DNA of 64,000 nt from positions 62,001-126,000 of the forward strand of contig JAULBX010025275.1 in NCBI GenBank assembly GCA_032358255.1, given 5' to 3'. The stretch is from Heterotrichella gracilis (taxonomy: Eukaryota; Sar; Xanthophyceae; Tribonematales; Xanthonemataceae). The notes below the pieces were generated by a model. It saw only the letters and a list, made by a program, of their open reading frames with translations. It did not search any database and was not told where the DNA came from. Position 1 is the first letter of the stretch, and each line of letters starts with the position of its first letter. Positions 54,060 to 64,000 of this stretch are shown here, one piece after another. The position numbers and the translations under genes are program-made.

Positions 54060-55515
54060 GTGGCCAGTAGGAGCAGCAGCCCAACGGTGCTGGACCAGCA
54101 GTGCGAGGGGTGTCCCATACACACCCTCCCAGACGACCTGCTGCAGCCCATCTGTGGGCTAGTGCCCTTCATTTGGCCAGAATCATGCGTTATGGGGACC
54201 CCGGACGTGTTTTCCAGGGTGCAGCTGCAGCTGGTGTGCAAGCGCTGGCGCAAGGCCCTCGCGGGTCCGAGTGAGGCATGGGCAGAGGTGTGGTTTCACA
54301 GCTTCCACAACGACAACAAGTTGTTCCTGGACTGGCTGTGCCCCAGGCTGGCAGCAACCATGTCCATCCAATGCCTGGAAGTCTTCACCACCAAGGCCAA
54401 GCACATCGAGTCTGGCGAGTTGCTGCGCGTGCTCAACAGTCTCAACCCAGCTTGCTTCACTTCTCTCAATCAGCTAGGTAACGGGTATTCCAGCTACTGC
54501 ACCCAAGACTTCTATGGGGACACTGTGGGGCAGCTGCATGAGGCCATTTTCCGCCTCACCTCCCTGCGCTCCTTGCAATTAGTCATCCGCAGCTGGCCGA
54601 ATCAGGTGGAGCCCAGCCTGCCAGCCATGTAAGCACTGGTCAACCTGGAGAGGCTGGAGCTTGATGTCAGATACCCACAGGACAGCCTGGAGCACTGGTG
54701 GCCAGATCTTCCACCCCTTCCCAAGCTGACCCACATAACACTTACCGTAAATGGACCGTTTATGGTGTTGCAGTAATTCTACGGTCCATTTACATGTGTA
54801 CACAGCATGATGGGCATCATGGTAATGCTGAATGGCACTGCATGCGCAACAGATTGGGAATTTGTCATGCGTACTGCATTAGGGTGTCATGTGATATTGG
54901 CAGGGATTCTTAGACAAGTGGTGGCACATTTTCATGCACATAGCATGACTAAGAGCATTGGTAAGGTCGATAGGGCTCCTTGCGCACAGGATTTGGGTTA
55001 CAAGGCAAGGCCCGTAGGTAAATGGTGAGGATTATGTCGACATGCTGGCCAACCAGCATGCGCTGACCAGCCTGCGAATTGATGAAGGGTTCACCTTTGG
55101 CCCTGAATGCTTCTATGAGGATGGAGTGGGCGTCAGCCCTGACCTGTGCCAGCTCACTCAGCTGAAGAGCGTGCATGTGGAAGTCTACTGCATGGAGGTA
55201 CCGCTTGGCTGCTTCCCCACGTCACTGGAAGACCTTGAGCTCTGCTGCACCTCGGATATGGACATCAACTGCTTGGAGCTCCTCCCAGACCTCGTCCACC
55301 TGACCTCCCTGAGGCTCACTAATGGGGTACGGATCTTGAACCCTGCCCTCAAAAGCCTCACCAACCTCCGGGAGCTGAGGCTGTCGCAACTGAGGAAGCC
55401 ACTGGTGCTGCCAGTGCTACCCCACCTCACACTACTCAGCGCTTGGGAGGTGCAGAGCGTGAAGCTGAAGAAGCCTACCAATCCCAAGTTGCAATTGCTG
55501 GAGGCCCCATATTGA
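54060..55515 (+). pseudogene. F-box/LRR paralogue G, heavily broken
   Basis: Family homology starts at 54060, where the usual ATG is GTG (VASRSSSPTVLDQQCEGCPI); the only in-frame ATG is 42 codons upstream at 53934. F-box (HTLPDDLLQPICGLVPF), QLVCKRWRKALAGPS and LDWLCPRLAATMS follow. A stop (TAA) interrupts at SLPAM (54630-54632), where sister copies read on. A 263-bp element sits at 54755-55017 with an 8-bp target duplication. After it the frame resumes (EDYVDMLANQHALTSL) and ends at 55515, without the C-terminal module of the family. Four independent defects make this an old pseudogene. Confidence 0.88.
54755..55017. mobile_element. 263-bp insertion element with 8-bp target duplication
   Basis: Flanked by GTAAATGG at 54747-54754 and 55018-55025; removing the insert and one copy gives the expected family reading (VNGEDYVDML), so the boundaries are firm. 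No terminal inverted repeats, coding capacity or A-tail are seen. Its core (54799-55017) recurs at 56099-56333. An 8-bp duplication fits hAT-type transposition, but the lack of terminal repeats leaves the class open (non-autonomous DNA element or SINE-like). Confidence 0.75.
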
Positions 55516-57148
55516 ACTACTTGATGTACCAGGGTGCACTGTTTGATGCGGACCATTGTGCTAATAGCATCTTCAAGGCGGTCATGCATACTGCACCTGG
55601 TGGTCCAGTGATCGCCAGTACTACCCTTTTATAGTGGTGGCGGGCTGTCATTTTTGGTGTTCCGTCTTTCTCAATGACATAGCCTACTTAGGGGAATACA
55701 GAGGGGTCTTGCTGTGCACCTTCAGTTCCTAAATTTGGAGTCGAGCGTCTGGGTAAGCTTGCCATTACAAGCCCATTGATATTGCTTGGCCAACAAGGCA
55801 TTGCTTGTGATGCTATTGAACGTGGTTTTAGACATTCAGTGTGTACCATATTTTATACATTATTCAGCAGTGGCTGAGATTTCAAGACCTAAATTTCAAC
55901 CAAACAGTGTCACAATTTAATCAATATGTGCACCACGAATACTTGGAGTGCAGATTTCCGCAAGCAGCTGTCGCTAGATCTAGATTTCCATGGCAGGGAT
56001 CGTTTGCAAGCTTTGTAGCACTTGATATAATTGCAAGTCAAACGGGCTTAAGCAGGAATACCAGGCATGACAAGTGGCAATCCTTCAAGTGCTTACAAAC
56101 ACAGCATGAGGGCATCATGGTAATGCTGAATGGGGTTCTATGCGCAACAGGTTGGGAATTTGTCATTTGCCATACATATGTGCAGTGACTGCATTAGGGT
56201 GTCATGTGAGATTGGCAGATATGTTTAGGCAAGAGGTGGCACCTTTCCATGCACACAGCATTACTAAGCGCATTGGTAAGGTATGTGTGGCTCCATGCGC
56301 ACAGGATCTGGGTTGCAAGGCAAGGCCAGTAGGACAGTTCCGACCAATTTTAGCCCGCACATTCCAGGGGCACGTTTCTTTACACGGATGTCGTTGATGT
56401 GCTCCCCTCTTGCATTTTGCAATTAAAGTATCATGTGCAGCATCAGGGAATTATACCATAACACGTTAGGCTTTGATTTTACTTTCGTACACATGGTGTG
56501 CTTTGGCAAGCTTGAGCACTACCTGCAGAACCTCTACCAAAGGCACTGGCATGTGTATTGCCTATAGACCAAGGGAATGTATTGGTGTTGCTGAGAAAAC
56601 AAAGCATGGGTCAACTGTGACAGTTGTAGAACTTCAAAAAAGGAAAACATTTTTTGTTTGCTGTCACAATAGGGCCCTATTTTTATTGTGGGACCACCGC
56701 GTACATTTTCAGTTCTATTTGCCAGGCTTACAGTTAAGGTGCTTCATACCACCTCGTAATTCAAATTGCAGCAGGGAAGCAATCTGCAGGTCAACAGGGG
56801 CTGGACACTGCCAGGGCCAAGGTGGGTGCCAGGCATGGACACAATGGATGCATGCATTGCACATGCCACTGTCAGACAGACGTGATATTCAGACCCAGTG
56901 GTGTGTATTAGCTTGCAAGCAGTGTAAAGCAGACGGTCCGTTCTGATACCACGTCCTTTAACGGTAACAGGGGCCCTGGCATGCATGGCATTCATGGTAT
57001 GGCGTGCTTTCAGAAGTAGCCAGTTTGTAGCAACAACGCTTATACCAGGAACTGGGTCTGTATGATGGGTGTTCTTGCTACAGATAGTGACTGACACTCC
57101 TACTGCCTTGCAGACTAACAGTGCTGCCCAGCCATCTCAGTGAGTGCC
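55516..57148. other. Spacer between F-box copies G and H
   Basis: No gene is recognised. It contains the second copy of the short dispersed repeat (56099-56333). The remainder is AT-richer without further structure. Confidence 0.4.
56099..56333. repeat. Second copy of the short dispersed repeat
   Basis: About 235 bp matching 54799-55017 (ACACAGCATGA, GGCATCATGGTAATGCTGAA, GCATTAGGGTGTCATGTGA, GGCAAGGCC), same orientation, with a small internal insertion. Both copies end at the same AAGGCCxGTAG, while their 5' ends differ, suggesting a fixed 3' end and variable 5' end. Confidence 0.8.
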
Positions 57149-58520
57149 ATGGCCAGTACCAGAAGCAGCCCAGCGGTGCTGGAGCAGCAGTGCAACAGGT
57201 GCCCCATACACTCCCTCCCAGACGAACTGCTGCAGCGAGTTTTTGGGCAACTACCGTTCAATTGGAGGATAGACTTGGCACACAATAAGTCGAGGTGTTG
57301 CTACAAAGCAGAGCTGCAGCTGGTGTGCAAGTGCTGGCACCAGGCCCTGGCGGGTCCAAGTGAGGCTTGGGCAGTTGTTTTTTGTACAGTGTTCAGCAAG
57401 CCGTTCCTGGACTGGCTGTGCCCCAGGCTGGCAGCAACCCAGTCCATCCAATGCCTTCCGAAGGTGGATGGTAACCCAGAGGACATCCTGCGCGTGCTCA
57501 ACAGCCTCAGCCCAACTTGTTGCACTTCTTTTATTCAGCTGACTCTCACTCCTGATGCCCATGACCCAGCATACGCTTACCAGGGAGACAGTGCTGGGCA
57601 GATGCTTGAGGCCACCTTCCGCCTCACCTCCCTGACATACCTGAAACTGTGCCTGCGCTGCACCCCGGAGCAGGCGGCACCCAGCCTGCCAGCCATGGCA
57701 GCACTGGTCAACCTGGAGGACATCACTTTGGATGTGAGGAGTCCACAGCCCAGTACCCAGCACTGGTGGCCAGAGCTACCCTGTCTTCCCAACCAGCGAG
57801 GCAACAGTAAATATGAACGGGGTAGACTATGTCCCAATGCTAGCCCACCAGCCTGCGCTGACCAAGCTGGAAGTATGCAAACGGGTCATCTATGAGGGAG
57901 TGGGCTTGAGCCCTTCCTTGTGGCAGCTCACTCAGCTGAGAAGCCTGGATGTGGACTGCAAGCAGATTGCTATCCCGCCTGGCTGCTTCCCCACATCACT
58001 ACAGGACCTTGGCCTCTCCTGTGGTTCTGGAAGAACTTTTGATTGCATGGCGCATCTCCCACACCTCGTCCACCTGACATCACTTGGCGTGGATGGTGAA
58101 GGCATACCGCGCTTGGCCCCTGCCCTAGCCATCCTCACCAACCTCAAAGTGCTTGATGTCTACTCGCTGAGGGATCCGCTGGTGCTGCCGGTCATGCCCA
58201 GCCTCACAGCGCTCGGTGCCTGGGATGTGCGCAGCGTGCAGCTACAGGTACCCATCAACCCCAAGCTGCGCATTTCAGAGTGGGCCACTAATCCACGGAA
58301 GGTACCAGGACCGCAAGATGAGGTGATTGTCATCAAGGGGAGGCATGGCACATACAGCATGGGCGTGGATGCAGCTGACCTTCCTGTGATGCACATATCA
58401 CAGCGCCTGTCCCTCGGTGACACTCCGCCGGATGCTGACTGGGTGCGCGAGGCCAGGGAGGAGCGGGAGCAGTGGATTGAGTTGCTGCAAACTGCAGCAG
58501 CAGCACGCACACGCTGGTGA
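57149..58520 (+). pseudogene. F-box/LRR paralogue H, one frameshift
   Basis: Starts at ATG 57149 (MASTRSSPAVLEQQCNRCPI), F-box (HSLPDELLQRVFGQLPF), QLVCKCWHQALAGPS, LDWLCPRLAATQS and LRRs up to WWPELPCLPN. Near 57793 a small indel, where sisters read LPKLCDATVVVNG, shifts the frame; the remaining 235 codons are open to 58520 and include the LRRs and the C-terminal module (EVIVIKGRHGTYSMGVDAAD, EREQWIELLQTAAAAR). Otherwise full length; a young pseudogene or an assembly error. Confidence 0.83.
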
Positions 58521-59412
58521 ATCATTTTGGGACCATGGCTGCTTGTGAGCAATTTTGCTGACAGTAAAATGCAGTGTGCATTATATTGGCAGTAAATTAC
58601 AGTGTACATTTTTCACCCACCCATTCAGCGCTGGCACCATATTCACGATTAGCTAACTGCGCACGCCGTGATATGTACCGCATGCAGCTTCACATTTTGA
58701 TTTTATCGAATCAAACACTACTGGTTTGCCGGCTGCTAGCATTAACAAATTCTCTTGGGTGACTTGCATGTATATCATTTGACTTTGTAAATTCCACAAA
58801 AAATTCTCTCTCAGACTACTAACGGTAGTAGAGATAATGATACCATGCCATTGATGATCTGGCAGCTGCTCCAGGGCATGGGCATTGCCGACTTTGTTCC
58901 GCATGCAGCTTGACACTGTGCACTGCATTGGCAATGTGCACTGCATTTGAAATGTACTGCGACGACGGCAAAGGTTTTAAGCCAAGCTCTGGCTAGCAGC
59001 ATGCATGGTCTGCCAGACCAGTGGTCTTGATGCGGCTCAGACTGAGCATCAGGTCTGTCAGGCAGTCTGAGAGAGGCTGGTACCCTGCAATGCAGATGAC
59101 TCAAAAGTATATTGAGACCCTGGCTATTAGCGCTAGCGCTCTCACAGTGAGTAAGAGTAAATGTTACACACATGTGATCTGCCATATTACTCCCCCCGTT
59201 TAAACATGTGTAACGGATATCATTATTGTACAAAGTGGTCCAGGTCCCCAAAAATGGGCCTGATCCTATACATGTAGCAGTGCACTTCACTTCGTAATGC
59301 AGTGATATTAAAAGCATCTCAATACAAATTTACACCAGTCTATCTTTCATAAAAAATTATGCAACTGTGACACCTCCCAGCAGGGCCTTGAAGCATGCCA
59401 TTGGCACTAAAG

Positions 59413-59484
59413 TAGCCATTGGCATTGGCATTAAATGACAAACCTTGCCAACCTAGCCATTGGCATTAAATGACAAACCTTGCC
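59413..59484. repeat. Tandem repeat, two units
   Basis: Two copies of AGCCATTGGCATTAAATGAC followed by AAACCTTGCC, 42 bp apart. The first copy carries an extra GGCATT. Confidence 0.8.
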
Positions 59485-59816
59485 TTGCATGCATCAGCGC
59501 CCAGTGTAGCCATTTTTGGTCAAATCTGTTGCCATGATACATATGTAGACTCAGCATTGGTCTGCAGGTGGGGGCAGGTGCCAGGCAGGTGAGTCTCAAG
59601 CCAGTGGCAGCAATGGCATGCACGTTGTTCTAGGCTGACCTAAGCAGCCCCTGGGCTAGCACCGGTAGCATACGCACAGACACTGCCTTGTCCAGGAAAC
59701 TGCAATATTAACATTGGGTAATCAGCTGACTTGCCATGGCAATCCACCCTTCAGCCTGCACCCCCCCGCATACACTACCCTAGGCCAGGGTAATCAGACC
59801 CTAAACTAAGGTAATC

Positions 59817-59880
59817 AGCCCCTCAGCCTGCACACCCGCAGGAGCTCCTCCGCCTGCGCCTGCCTGGGCATGCACACTAC
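59817..59880 (-). repeat. Decayed copy of the protease gene's coding end
   Basis: On the - strand the segment reads MPGQAQAEELLRVCRLRG and a stop, nearly the same as the true C-terminus (MPGQAQAEERLRACRLRG). It lies 102 bp beyond the true end, in the 3' flank. A shorter third trace (TCAGCCTGCACCCCCCCGCA) is at about 59753-59772. Confidence 0.88.
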
Positions 59881-59916
59881 CCTACGCTAGGGTAATGAAG
59901 CCCTAGCTTAGGGTAA

Positions 59917-62900
59917 TCAGCCCCTCAGCCTGCACGCGCGCAGCCGCTCCTCTGCCTGCGCCTGCCCGGGCATGGCCTTGAAGTCCGGCTTTAGGCCCTC
60001 GCGGTCAATGTCCACCAGGCGGGGGGTCAAATACTTGCCCACCGTCACCACCAGCCCCGAGCTGTCATGCAGCTCAAATACGCTCTGAATTAGGCCCTTC
60101 CCGTAGGTCTGCTTGCCCACCAGCACCGCCCGGCAGTTGTCGCTCAGCGCCCCTGCCAGGATCTCTGAGGCCGAGGCGGTTGCGTCGTCCACCAGGACGG
60201 TCAAGGGGAGCTGTGTTAGTGCGGGCCCAGGGGCGGTGATGGGCACCTCCGAGGAGCGCGCCCTCCCCTCTGTGACCAGCACTGTTACGTCCCCTGCGGA
60301 GGGGAGGAGAGGGTTCAGCATGTGTGAGGGGAGACGGGAGGGGGATGCGTGGCCAGGACGGGGCTGCATTTCAGTGTTACGCCCTAAAAGGAGTCCAACA
60401 AGGTAGAGTTTGTCCGACCGCACAGGAGGTAAAGAATACGACGCCATGCTGAAGAGGTTCATGCCCAAAGTGGTGGGGCACTCATGCCCATAGCATTAGG
60501 GTAACGTGGTCAGGCCTCTAGGGTTTCATGCGAGGAAAGGTGGCACTCTTTCAATCGCCTGCAGCAAGGGCAATTGCGTCACAGGAAAACATGGCATAAA
60601 AAAACCCTTACACCCGACCCTCCACGTCACCCTACCTTGCAAAACCCTAGTGCTATAGGATGTCGTCTAGGGGCAAGGATCAGGGATACTTTGGATGCCA
60701 CTCAATGTGGCCCCCACACACCGCCCGGCCACTCACCCACCCACCTTCCAAGAACAGCCTGGCCACCTCCACCCCCTCAGACACCAGCCCCCCCCTGTTC
60801 CCCCGCAGGTCAAGCACCAGCCGCCCCACCCCCTCCTCCCCCTCCAGCCGCCGCACAGCCTCAGCCACATCCGACTGGGCGCGCGCGTTGAACCCTGCCA
60901 GCCGTATCACGCCCACCTTGCCGCCCCCAGGGGAGCGTTCGAGCGAGGTGGAAACGGGGGAGGGGGTGGTGCGCGTGGGGCGGGGGATGGCGATGGCGTC
61001 GATTGAGCCGCTGGTTCGCCGCCGCAGCTGCAGGGTTGGAGTAGGATTTAGGGTTAGGATTTCAGGTCTCTGTAGGGTTTGGCGCTTTCAGAGTTCAAGG
61101 GCCTGGGGAGGACAAGGCTCAGGAACACTTTAAAGATAGGGTAGGGGGTGGTTCGTGTGTGAGGGAGGATGGCGAGGTCGTCACTCAGCCAGTGGGACAC
61201 TGCCGAAAGTCCAGTTGCTGGATTCGGGCTTTAATGTCTTTGTACTTGTACCGGTATTGCAGGAATTTTGAAGGTGTCATAGTCATTTAGGGTTTTGGGG
61301 CGCTGGCGAGAGGGTGACAGCTCAGGGTTTAAGCGTGCAGGGGATGCACAACGGACCCCCAGATGCAACTGGGATGGGTCCATGGCAATAGCGGAATGAC
61401 AAAATGATGATACAATATGATCAGCCCAGGTGGTTCCAACGCCCCAGTTTCCTCCCCACCATGACCTCCCCATCACCCACCTTGATGCTGACGGGCGCCA
61501 CCCCCTGCCCATCCTCCCCCTCCCCCCCTTGGATGGTGGAGGCCACCTGAAACGGGGACAGGCCCTGCACCCCCTTCCCGTCAATTTCCAGCAATTCGTC
61601 CCCTTGTTGAATCCCTGCTTGATCCGACGCTGTCCCCTTGATGAGTCCGATCACCCATATGCCCCCTTGGTCACCCTCGCGACCACGGGGGAGTGGGATA
61701 CCCTGGAAAAAAGCAGGGGAGAAAACACATGTCGGTGACATTTCTTTCTCCCATGCTGACTGCTCTATATAGAACGAGGGAGGGAATCTGCCCGCTATAT
61801 ATGAACCAGGGGCAGCCGCAGATAGACAAGGGAAACATGTTACCGTGGCCTTTCCTTTCTCAAGCTTACCAGCCTGAACACGTTGTTGGGTGTGTGTGAC
61901 AATAGTCAACATGCAAAGGGCAGTACCGCCAAGAAAGCCTATCATGGGGTCTGCTGGTTACGCCAAACCACCCACATGAATAAATGATGATGAAAAATCC
62001 GCACTTCCCACCCCCGCACCGTTTTCTTCACAAACTCCTCCCCTGTGCCCAAGTTGAGCCCGATGCCGGTCACGTCATACTTTTGCATGGCGGCAAACTC
62101 AGCGGGTGTGATGAAGCGCGTGTAGGGGTCCCTCAGGCCCTTGGCAATCATCTCACGCACCACCCTACAGGGGGAGTGGGGGGTGTATGAGGGGAGGACG
62201 GGGGGGGCGCACGCATGGAGTGAGGAGGGGATGGTTGCGATGAGCTGTTGGTACAAACGGAGTTTTTTAGAGTAAATTATGTTTTTTAGAGTAAATTATG
62301 TTTTTTGGAGTAAATTATGTTGGCACAGGTGCGTGGTTCTGCATTGCGGTGAAGCTGTCGGCCATTAGCGTTGCCGATTCAGGGTGTAGCATAGCAGAGC
62401 TTTAGGATGCTGTTAGGGTTTCAGACTCACTTGTACACCGTCCCCTTTGTCTTGATGGGCTGCGCCAGCGCCTCTTCCCTTAGGGCCTCCCAGCGCCTCC
62501 GGTCCCACCCGGCGCCCCGCACATCTGTGAAGTTGTCTGCCACCACCTCCCACACCTCCTGTATAAGCTCTCGCGCGTCTGACTGCAGGTCGACGCCCTG
62601 TGGGGGGCGAGGGGCTGGAGTGGGGTGGGGAGGGAGAAAGGTGGGAGATGAAGTGGGGGGTGGATAGGGGTGAGGGCAGGAGAGGAGGGCAAGGGGGTCT
62701 ATACTAGAAAATGGAGGGAGGGCGGGGCTCCGCAGAGGGACCTTGGGTGGTGGGGGTGCAGGGAAAACCAGTGGAAGGGTGGAAAAAGCCAAGTTTGAGG
62801 CATGCAAGGAGGAAAAATAGAGGTGGCGTGTGAGGGGAAGGCGTGTTGCACCAACCCCCACCACCCCCACCTCCTGAATTGACAGCTCGATCCATCCCTC

Positions 62901-64000
62901 CCTTGCGCCTTGAATGTGGCTGGCAGGGGGGGGAGGGGATGAGGCCTGCACAAGGGGAGAATGGGGGGAGACGAGCAGAGGTGGTGGGCTGGCTTTAGTG
63001 GTCACTAGGTAAATCTCAGTGGTTTGTGCGCACCATGGTGCCTCCCATTACCTCTGCCAAATTCTTGTACATATGCATAAATCTTAAGTTTCCCAGAATT
63101 TGAGTGACACAAGGGTATTGGTGAAAAATTTATTGTAGTGGCACGTTCCAGCGATTTGGCCCATGCGATTTACAGCCTTACGAGTGACACGTCTCTAATA
63201 CAGAAGCTATAAATAAACATACTTGCCAATTGATTAATTATATAGTGGCACATCCCAGCGGTTTGGCCCATGTACGCACCGTTTTCCCTCCCGTTGCCTC
63301 TATGGAGAAGGGCGCATTGTCTGTTAGGGTCTGCATGGCGGACCCAACCCTGAGCTCAAACCCTCGTAGGGTTTGCAGCAGCTCATCCTCGAAGGCAGAG
63401 GAAATGGAAGCTTCCTCGTGGGAGTGGGTCCTGTGGGGGGTGGAGGTGGGTTGGGGAGGGACGTTGGAGGGGGAAGTGGGTGGTATTGGCGGGAGAGGGG
63501 TTGGGACTGTGGGGATGGGCGGGTTGAGGTAGGGGGGGGAGAATGCATCAAGGTGAAGGAGGAGGGCAAGCGTAAGCATGACACAGAGGATGGAAGGGGG
63601 TGCAAGTTTCCTGGTGGAGGAGGTCCAATAGAGGGGTGTTGGAGGTGGGTGAAATTGGGTGGGTAGGTTGGGAACACATCAAACCTTGGCCAGAAGCTGG
63701 GGTGAGACATACCCGGTCATGCTACCCTAGCTGGTGGCTGAAACCCACATGGGCATGCATGTGATCAGCCGCACCAGCATTGTCACAAAATGGAAGGACT
63801 CCCCCAGTGCACCACCATGTCCCCACCCCTCTTGCCCGTTATCTTGGGCCACCTCTGAATTGGGGCCCCAAGTACCACCCATGCGCGCATGTGGCAGTTA
63901 CCCGCTCCCCTCACCCCCCACAACCGCACCAAAACCCACCTGTCATATAGCGCAGCCTCGTTGGGGGGTGGCAGGGGGGGTAGAGCAGCAGCCAGCACAG
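59917..64000 (-). CDS. CTPA: C-terminal processing peptidase (CtpA type), 5'-partial
   Basis: Serine/lysine-dyad protease with a PDZ domain; plastid members trim the C-terminus of photosystem II D1 (family knowledge). The gene runs off the window at 64000, so the N-terminus is absent. Exons on the - strand: 64000-63940 (partial), 63430-63280, 62597-62431, 62164-62020, 61702-61481, 61027-60745, 60293-59917, all in phase. Seen: ELIQEVWEVVADNFTD and RDPYTRFITPAEFAAM (N-terminal cap), GIGLNLG, PDZ core with IWVIGLIKGTASDQAGIQQG, then the protease core VGRLVLDLRGNRGGL, the nucleophile Ser in DDATASASEILAGAL and the general-base Lys in TYGKGLIQS. Both catalytic residues are present. Which of the plant CtpA1-3 groups it belongs to is not decided. 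Confidence 0.92.
62262..62318. repeat. 19-bp tandem repeat, three units
   Basis: Three direct copies of GTTTTTTAGAGTAAATTAT (the third with GG for AG) in a protease intron. Confidence 0.9.

Larger units (their letters stand above)
58521..59916. other. 3' flank of F-box H and 3' flank of the protease gene
   Basis: Convergent interval. It holds a 42-bp tandem repeat (59413-59484) and a decayed copy of the protease gene end (59817-59880). A near-palindrome (GTTACACACATGT / ACATGTGTAAC) lies at about 59163-59214. No gene is recognised. Confidence 0.45.

Noticed and set aside
54747-54793. Hairpin as a transcription terminator
   Set aside because: It lies within a nuclear pseudogene and spans an insertion junction; bacterial-type termination does not apply.
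58811-59317. Possible LTR retrotransposon remnant with a G-rich polypurine-like tract (about 59190-59215)
   Set aside because: Only a short purine run and a near-palindrome are seen; no partner LTR, target duplication or coding domain supports it.
59413-59484. CRISPR-like array
   Set aside because: Only two direct units with no spacers; a simple tandem repeat in a eukaryotic spacer.

Overview
The window is nuclear DNA of an intron-rich green alga (inference). The grounds are GC-rich exons with GT...TGCAG introns, plant/alga-type protein families (katanin p80, plastid-type C-terminal processing protease, a membrane-anchored hybrid histidine kinase, a NADP-type malic enzyme), TGTAA words downstream of genes as in chlorophyte poly(A) signals, and interstitial TTTAGGG-like motifs in introns. 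The species cannot be named from the sequence.

Layout. 0.5-5.1 kb (+): katanin p80, 11 exons, 682 aa. 6.3-8.8 kb (+): mitochondrial carrier of ornithine/basic amino acid type, 6 exons, 342 aa. 9.7-20.6 kb (-): five head-to-tail F-box/leucine-rich-repeat paralogues (here A to E), only C with an unbroken frame. 22.1-27.1 kb (-): malic enzyme, 8 exons, about 569 aa, 5' end uncertain. 28.1-33.5 kb (-): class 3 lipase, 11 exons, 970 aa. 33.7-34.5 kb (-): unrecognised coding-like stretch. 34.7-38.4 kb (+): mitochondrial proline dehydrogenase with an inserted EF-hand pair, 9 exons, 586 aa. 40.5-48.2 kb (+): hybrid histidine kinase, 12 exons, 1156 aa. 49.7-58.5 kb: an F-box scrap (-) and three more F-box/LRR copies (+, F to H), all broken; F is split by a solo LTR and G by a 263-bp element with an 8-bp target duplication. 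59.9 kb to the window end (-): C-terminal processing protease, its 5' end outside the window. Exon models were built by hand; for every complete multi-exon gene the exon lengths sum to a multiple of three.

The genes do not form a pathway. Malic enzyme, proline dehydrogenase and the basic amino acid carrier all belong to carbon/nitrogen metabolism, and the lipase and proline dehydrogenase start divergently about 1.1 kb apart, but nothing in the sequence shows co-regulation.

The most unusual feature is at intermediate scale. Introns or 3' flanks of katanin, carrier, malic enzyme, proline dehydrogenase, kinase and protease hold decayed partial copies of the neighbouring exon end together with its splice junction, usually displaced by 170-220 bp. 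About twenty cases are visible in six unrelated single-copy genes, and a lipase intron of 218 bp has the form expected of an intron created by such a duplication. This suggests that short tandem duplication is a major force shaping gene structure in this genome.
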